Source: Parasponia andersonii
Lineage: Eukaryota > Streptophyta > Magnoliopsida > Rosales > Cannabaceae
Reading direction: 5' to 3'
NCBI GenBank assembly: GCA_002914805.1
Contig: JXTB01000001.1
Location: 3,032,679-3,096,678, forward strand
DNA length: 64,000 nucleotides
Part shown: one piece after another, positions 59,144-64,000 of the stretch
Numbering within the stretch: position 1 is the first letter of the stretch
Layout of the letters: every line of letters starts with the position of its first letter
Program-made: the position numbers and the translations under genes
The notes under the pieces: model-generated
Database searches by the model: none
The model's input: the letters and a program-made list of their open reading frames with translations, nothing else
Told to the model about the DNA's origin: nothing

Positions 59144-62100
59144 CTAGCTTGAAGATTAAGACTTCGAACTTTTCTGTTGGTAGCGACTTAGTTAGAATAT
59201 TAGCAATTTGTGAGTTGGTGGAGATGTAAACAAGTTCAAGTATCCTTTCTTTGACCTTTTCCTTAATGAAATGTTGATCAAGTTCAACATGCTTAGTACG
59301 ATCATGAAGCAAAAAAATTTTCGCAATGCTGATTGCTGCTAAATTGTCACACAACACCTTCATAAAATTTGTAACTGTAATTCCAAGTTCATTTAGTAAC
59401 TTTTTTAGCCACATTCCTTCACATATGCTCAAGGCTAGAGCACGATATTCAACTTTCGCACTGCTTTTAACAACCACAAATTGTTTCTACTCCTCCAAGT
59501 TACCAAGTTTCCCCAAACATAAGTGCAATATCCTGTAGTGAATCTCCTGTCCTGCCCAGTCAGCATCATAATATATTTCAATTTCTCTACTATTTCCTTT
59601 TTTGAAAAAAAAGCCCTTCCCTAGGGCTATCTTCAAGTACTTGAGAATTCTATAAACTGCTTCAATGTGTTCCTCATTAGGGTTGTTCATAAATTGACTA
59701 ACAACACTTACTGGGAATCCGATGTCAGGCCGTGTTTGGGCTAGATAGATGAGTTTACCTACCAGACGCTGGTATCTACCCTTATCAACAAGGGCACAGT
59801 CATTTCTTAATCCAAGTTTGTAGTTGAACTCCACGGGAGTAGTAGCAAGTTCGCAGCCTAACATTCTTGTCTCCTTAAATAAATCTAGGATATACTTGCG
59901 CTGAAAAATTGAGATGCATTTCTTGCATCGAGCCACCTCCATCACTGGAAAATATTTTAGGTTTCCCAGGTCTTTTACTTCAAATTCCTTTGCAAGTACA
60001 TTTTTCAGTCTGCTCGTTTCTTCCAAGTAGTCCCCAGTTAAAATGAAGTTGTCCACATACACTATAAGAATAGCAATTTTTCCTTCTTGTGAACATCTAG
60101 AGAATAAAGTATAGTCGGTCTGCCCCTGAGTGGAACCATGTTCTTTGACGACATCTGTAAACCTTTCGAACCATGCCCTTAGAGACTGTTTGAGACCATA
60201 AAGCGATTTTCTCCGCTTACATACTTTGTTAGAATTTCTTGGCATCTCGAATCTAGAGGGAATCTCCATATAAATCTCGTCTTGCAAATCACCATTGAGA
60301 AATGCGTTTTTCACATCAAGTTGATAAAGAGGCCAATCACAATTTGCTGCCAATGAGAGTAGAACCCTGACAGTATTTAGTTTTGCTATTAGGGTAAATG
60401 TCTCCTGGTAGTCCAAGCCATAGGTCTGTGTAAAACCTTTGGCTACCAACCTTGCCTTATAACAATCAACTGTTCCGTCAGGCTTGGATTTGACATTAAA
60501 GATTCACTTGCATCCTACTGGCAATTTTTTTTGAGAAAGATCAAAGATTTCCCAAGTTCCATTTTTCTTCAATGTATTAATTTCCTCTCTAATTGTTGCC
60601 TTCCACTCTGGTCTTTTGAGGGCCTCATAGATATCTTTAAAAGTATCTACAATAGTCATATTTGTAATGGAAGTACGAAATCTTGGTGAGAGACCATCAT
60701 ATGAGATAAATTGGGCAACAGGGTGTTGTGTGCAAGACCTTACACCCGTCATCAGAGCAATGGAAATATCAAGATCGTTATCAATGCTATACAAAGGAGA
60801 AGACTCAAGAGTTGTATTACCTGGACTTTGTGGAGTCGAGTTGGATCCTTGGTTCTGTATAAACAATGTATGAGGCTTTATCTCCACTTGAGGTTTCTTC
60901 TTTCTTGAGTATACGCATAGCTATGAATTTGTAGGTTGTGTGGTGTTGGCCGTGTGGACGAGTTTTTGGAGCGATTTCAATTGTGTCAAGTTCATTGCTT
61001 TCAGGTATGATAGTTTCAATTGTATCGGGTTCATTGCTTTCGGGTATGATAGGCAAATTATGTTCATTGGGGATAATGTTGGCCTTGGGTGATTGAGGTG
61101 TTGAGATTTCTGGTTCTTGCCAAAATTCGCACTCTTGAACTTCTGGTTTCTCCCCCTGAATGTAAACTTTTGGAAAATATGAATCTGTTTCAAAAAAGGT
61201 TATATCCATTGTGGTGTAAAATTTGCGAGTGATATTTGAGTAATATTTGTAACCTTTTTGACTGGGAGAGTAACTAAGGAATATGCATTTAATAGCCTTA
61301 GGATCTAATTTACTCTGATGTTGAGAGTGATCATGTACAAACACAGTACAACCAAAGATTTTTGGAGATACGGTGTTGATGATTCTAGTATTGAGATAAC
61401 ATGAGAGCAACGTTTGACGAGAAGTTTTGAACTTAAGGACTCGTGAAGGCATTCGGTTTATTTGATAGGTTGCAGTTAAGATAGCTTCCTCTCAAAAGTT
61501 CTTAGGCACATTCATTGAAAACATAAGGGACTGAGCAAGCTCAAGTAAATGCCTATTTTTCCTTCTTGCAATTCCATTTTATTGAGGAATATCAGAATAT
61601 GAACTTTATTGGATTATACCATTGTTCTCAAAAAAGTTCCCCAAGTATGGTGTTAAAATCCTCTCTAGCATTGTTAGATCTAATTTTTATTTGAAGATCT
61701 AAGTATGGTGTTAAACACTCTGATTTTTGTTTGAAACTGTGTGTATCATAGCATGAAAATATTGAAAAATGGCTTTTACTTCTGACTTTTCTTTCATCAG
61801 ATAAACTCAAGTTACCCTAGTATGATCATAAATGAATGACACAAACTATCTACTTTCTGAGATATTATTGACTCTAAAAGGTCCCCAGATGTCACTATGA
61901 ATGACAAAAAATAGTTGAGATGGTTTATACGTGTGAATAGGGTAATTGGATCTAGTATGCTTGGACAATTGATAAATTTCACATTACAAAAAATTAGGAT
62001 TAATATCATCAAATAAATGCGGAAACATTTTTTTCAAGTACAAGAAATTAGAGTGACCTAATCTGTAGCGCCAAAGCAAAATTGTACTCTCTTTATTAAA

Positions 62101-62500
62101 AGAAAGAAAAATAAGAAATGGCACACCCCTTGCATTGTGAGCTTGTTTATCAAGATTTCGTGAATCCTCTAGAAGATAGTCTCATACATTCTTTAGCATT
62201 GCCAATCATCCTCTCCGATTCCAAGTCCTAAAATTCACAATGTGTAGTAAAGATAGTAACATATATCAAATCTCTTCCAAGTTTGCTTACAAACAATAAA
62301 TTATAATCCAAACTTAGAACCAAGAGAACTGATTTTAAAATCAGATCTTTGGATAAAACTACCGAGTTTGTTCCAGCCACTTTGGTTAAGGAACCACCAG
62401 CAATCTTTACCATAAAATTTTTAGAGCAAGGTGTAAAAGTATGGAAAAGAGATGGGTTACCCGTCATGTGGTCTAATGCTCCTGAGTCAACTATCCAGGA
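59126..62500 (-). pseudogene. pol: pol of copia element 2 (protease, integrase, reverse transcriptase, RNase H)
   Basis: Minus strand, in order: protease IVDSGALDHMTG (about 62490-62455); pre-integrase FVSKLGRDL; integrase core broken into short frames between 62230 and 61450; integrase C-terminal part INRMPSRVLKF, FGCTVFVHDHSQHQSKLDP and FLSYSPSQKGYKYYS (61460-61200). Reverse transcriptase has WKATIREEINTLKKNGTWEI, VAKGFTQTYGLDYQETF, QLDVKNAFLNGDL, LKQSLRAWFERF and the catalytic block YVDNFILTGD at 60059-60030, where the usual YVDD has become YVDN. RNase H has YYDADWAG, then SSAKVEYRALA after a frameshift near 59487. A TGA near 60506 interrupts the reverse transcriptase frame (a Trp position). 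Not functional as it stands. Confidence 0.88.
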
Positions 62501-62559
62501 GTTATTTTTTTTTAACTAAGTTCTCAAGGCAGTGGAAAAATTACCTCGTTGTACAACTA

Positions 62560-63604
62560 AACCAGTACTCACATTGATTGCCACTAGAGCTAGCTGAGAT
62601 ACAGCTGGTTAGGAGTGATTGAGGGTCTGGTTAAGCATTTTCTAAAGAATTTCCAGTTGTTGCTTGATGAATAGATTGATTTCTGCAGCTGATTGTTCTT
62701 GTCCAGCAGCTGTATAGCCACGACTTTCCCGTGATTTCCAATCAAGTGACTTTCCATGAAGATTCCAGCAGATTTGTTTAGTGTGACCTGATCTTTTGCA
62801 ATGCTCACACCAAGGCCTTCCTCCTTTTCATGCACGGTTATCAGTTGAGAAGCTGATATTTCGAGTCACAAGGGTAGAACTCTCATTTGGGTTGGGCATC
62901 GATAGAATTTGTGGTCCAAGCATAACTTTCTTCCTGCTTACTTCTCTTCTTACTTCTGAAAAACCTTCTTGAATTGATGGCAAAGGCTTGATTGCCATTA
63001 TTCTTCTTCTTACCTCATCTAGATTTTTGTTCAGCCCTAATAAAAACTTGAATATTCTATCCTTTTCAACAATCTTTTTATATTTAGCATTACATTTTGG
63101 GCATCCCACTTTAGCGTCTTCAAATAAATCAAGTTGTTGCCAATATCTATTCAAGGTATTGAAGTATTGAGTGACAATAAACTCACCTTACCGAAGATCA
63201 TGAATCAGCCATTTTATTTCAAAGAGTTCCAATGTATTTTCCTTGTCGGAGTAAGAGATTCTACCAGCATCCCAAATTTCCTTGGCTGTTGCATAGTACA
63301 TGAAATCTTCCCCAACATCGTTAGTCATGGAATTAATTAACCATGACATAACCATACTGTTTTTAGATTTTCATACCTTGTATTTCGAATCTTCCCTTGG
63401 TGGCGTTGCAGCAACACCTGTGAGGTTATCATCTTTGTCCTTTCCACATATGAACATCATTACGGACTAGGACTACTGAAAATAGTTTTGACCGTTGAGT
63501 TTGTGACCAGTAATAGGCAAGACAACACCTTCAGAACTGCTGGGCAGAAGTGGGTTTGCACCCTGATTTCTGGAGGTTACATCAGAACCTGAATCTGATG
63601 CCAT
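62560..63604 (-). pseudogene. gag: gag of copia element 2
   Basis: Opens at ATG 63604 (MASDSGSDVTS), then GHKLNGQNYF, MSWLINSM, TAKEIWDAGRISYSDKENT, VTQYFNTLNRYWQQLDLFED, FKFLLGLNKNLDEVRRRIMA and SIQEGFSEVRREVSRKKVML, the UBN2/copia gag pattern. The zinc knuckle CEHCKRSGHTKQIC (C-x2-C-x4-H-x4-C) lies at about 62812-62771. A few stops (near 63470 and 63187) and a frameshift near 62830 break it. Confidence 0.85.
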
Positions 63605-63650
63605 TTTGTGTGTGTATATATATGTGTTTACGGGTCTGGTTCAGATTTCC

Positions 63651-63663
63651 ACCTCTGATACCA
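63651..63663 (-). promoter_or_regulatory. Primer binding site of copia element 2
   Basis: Minus strand TGGTATCAGAGGT, matching the initiator tRNA-Met 3' end for 11 bases, directly after the 5' LTR. Confidence 0.88.
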
Positions 63664-63923
63664 TGAAGAAATTAGAGAGAAAATCCTCTAATTTTACTTA
63701 TATACATAACAAAAAATACAATCAGGTTTCATAGAGACTTTAAGGAAAGACAACCTCTAAAAAATAGACCAAAAACTAATCCCTGAAAAACGGGGATTCC
63801 AAGCCTAAAAACAGGAAAAGAAAAAATAAAACACAAACCTTGAAACAAGGAACATAAAACTGTTTGCTAAAAAGAAATAAAGGAAATTAGAAAAGTAGGA
63901 ATAAACAATTCTGAAATTCCATA
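63664..63923 (-). repeat. 5' LTR of copia element 2, 260 bp
   Basis: Minus strand TATGGAATTTC to CTAATTTCTTCA; the outer TG has become TA. Taking the LTR to include this TA gives the 5-bp TSD ACTAG. Confidence 0.88.
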
Positions 63924-63928
63924 ACTAG

Positions 63929-64000
63929 AAACATAATTGATAACCAGCATATATAGGTCAATCATAGTTTATGAAACCATTGAATGAGCAAAAAATTAAC
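63929..64000. other. Host flank after copia element 2
   Basis: Short AT-rich end of the window, nothing recognised. Confidence 0.5.

Larger units (their letters stand above)
58828..63923 (-). mobile_element. Ty1/copia LTR retrotransposon on the minus strand
   Basis: 5.1 kb with short LTRs of 260-298 bp and a 5-bp TSD ACTAG (58823-58827 and 63924-63928). Minus-strand order: 5' LTR, initiator-Met primer site, gag, protease, integrase, reverse transcriptase, RNase H, polypurine tract, 3' LTR. This is the Ty1/copia order. It is less decayed than copia element 1 but still has stops, frameshifts and a changed catalytic Asp in reverse transcriptase. Confidence 0.92.

Overview
This is plant nuclear DNA, most likely from a eudicot. 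It is AT-rich and packed with retrotransposons and small DNA transposons. I can support only one intact host gene in 64 kb. Host sequence comprises an intact PORR-domain gene (54971-56242, +), the start of a terpene synthase pseudogene (1348-3748, -), and an RNase H-like pseudogene (57393-57735, +). I saw no tRNA, rRNA or bacterial features.

Layout. 1-1347: 3' end of an LTR retrotransposon whose other end is outside the window; it cuts exon 2 of the terpene synthase pseudogene. 1843-3563: probable solo LTR in intron 1 of that pseudogene. 3.9-7.2 kb: a TIR element, a hAT element with a perfect 8-bp target-site duplication (TSD), a foldback repeat and a degenerate tandem array. 7203-17297: complete but decayed chromovirus of the Tekay/Del type (TSD AAAAT) with LTRs of about 2.9 kb and a 51-N assembly gap in the 3' LTR. 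18216-24996: Ty1/copia element (TSD CAAAA) carrying a nested 1.66-kb insertion in its RNase H region. 25-37.4 kb: gene-free AT-rich DNA with MITEs (PIF/Harbinger-like, Mutator-like, hAT-like, one CACTA end), microsatellites and two perfect tandem duplications. 37433-41130: degraded chromovirus-like LTR with a second partial copy. 44680-51918: GC-rich Tat-type Ty3/gypsy element on the minus strand (TSD AATAT). A deletion runs from the 5' LTR into integrase, but an intron-containing antisense ORF and three tandem arrays remain. 58828-63923: Ty1/copia element on the minus strand (TSD ACTAG).

The main story is a host locus taken apart by transposons. Two LTR elements landed in one terpene synthase gene, and the later elements stack beside each other or inside one another. 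Most in-frame stops in the chromovirus look like C-to-T (or G-to-A) changes, as expected for methylated, silenced repeats. The strongest candidates for further work are the antisense ORF of the Tat-type element and the split terpene synthase.
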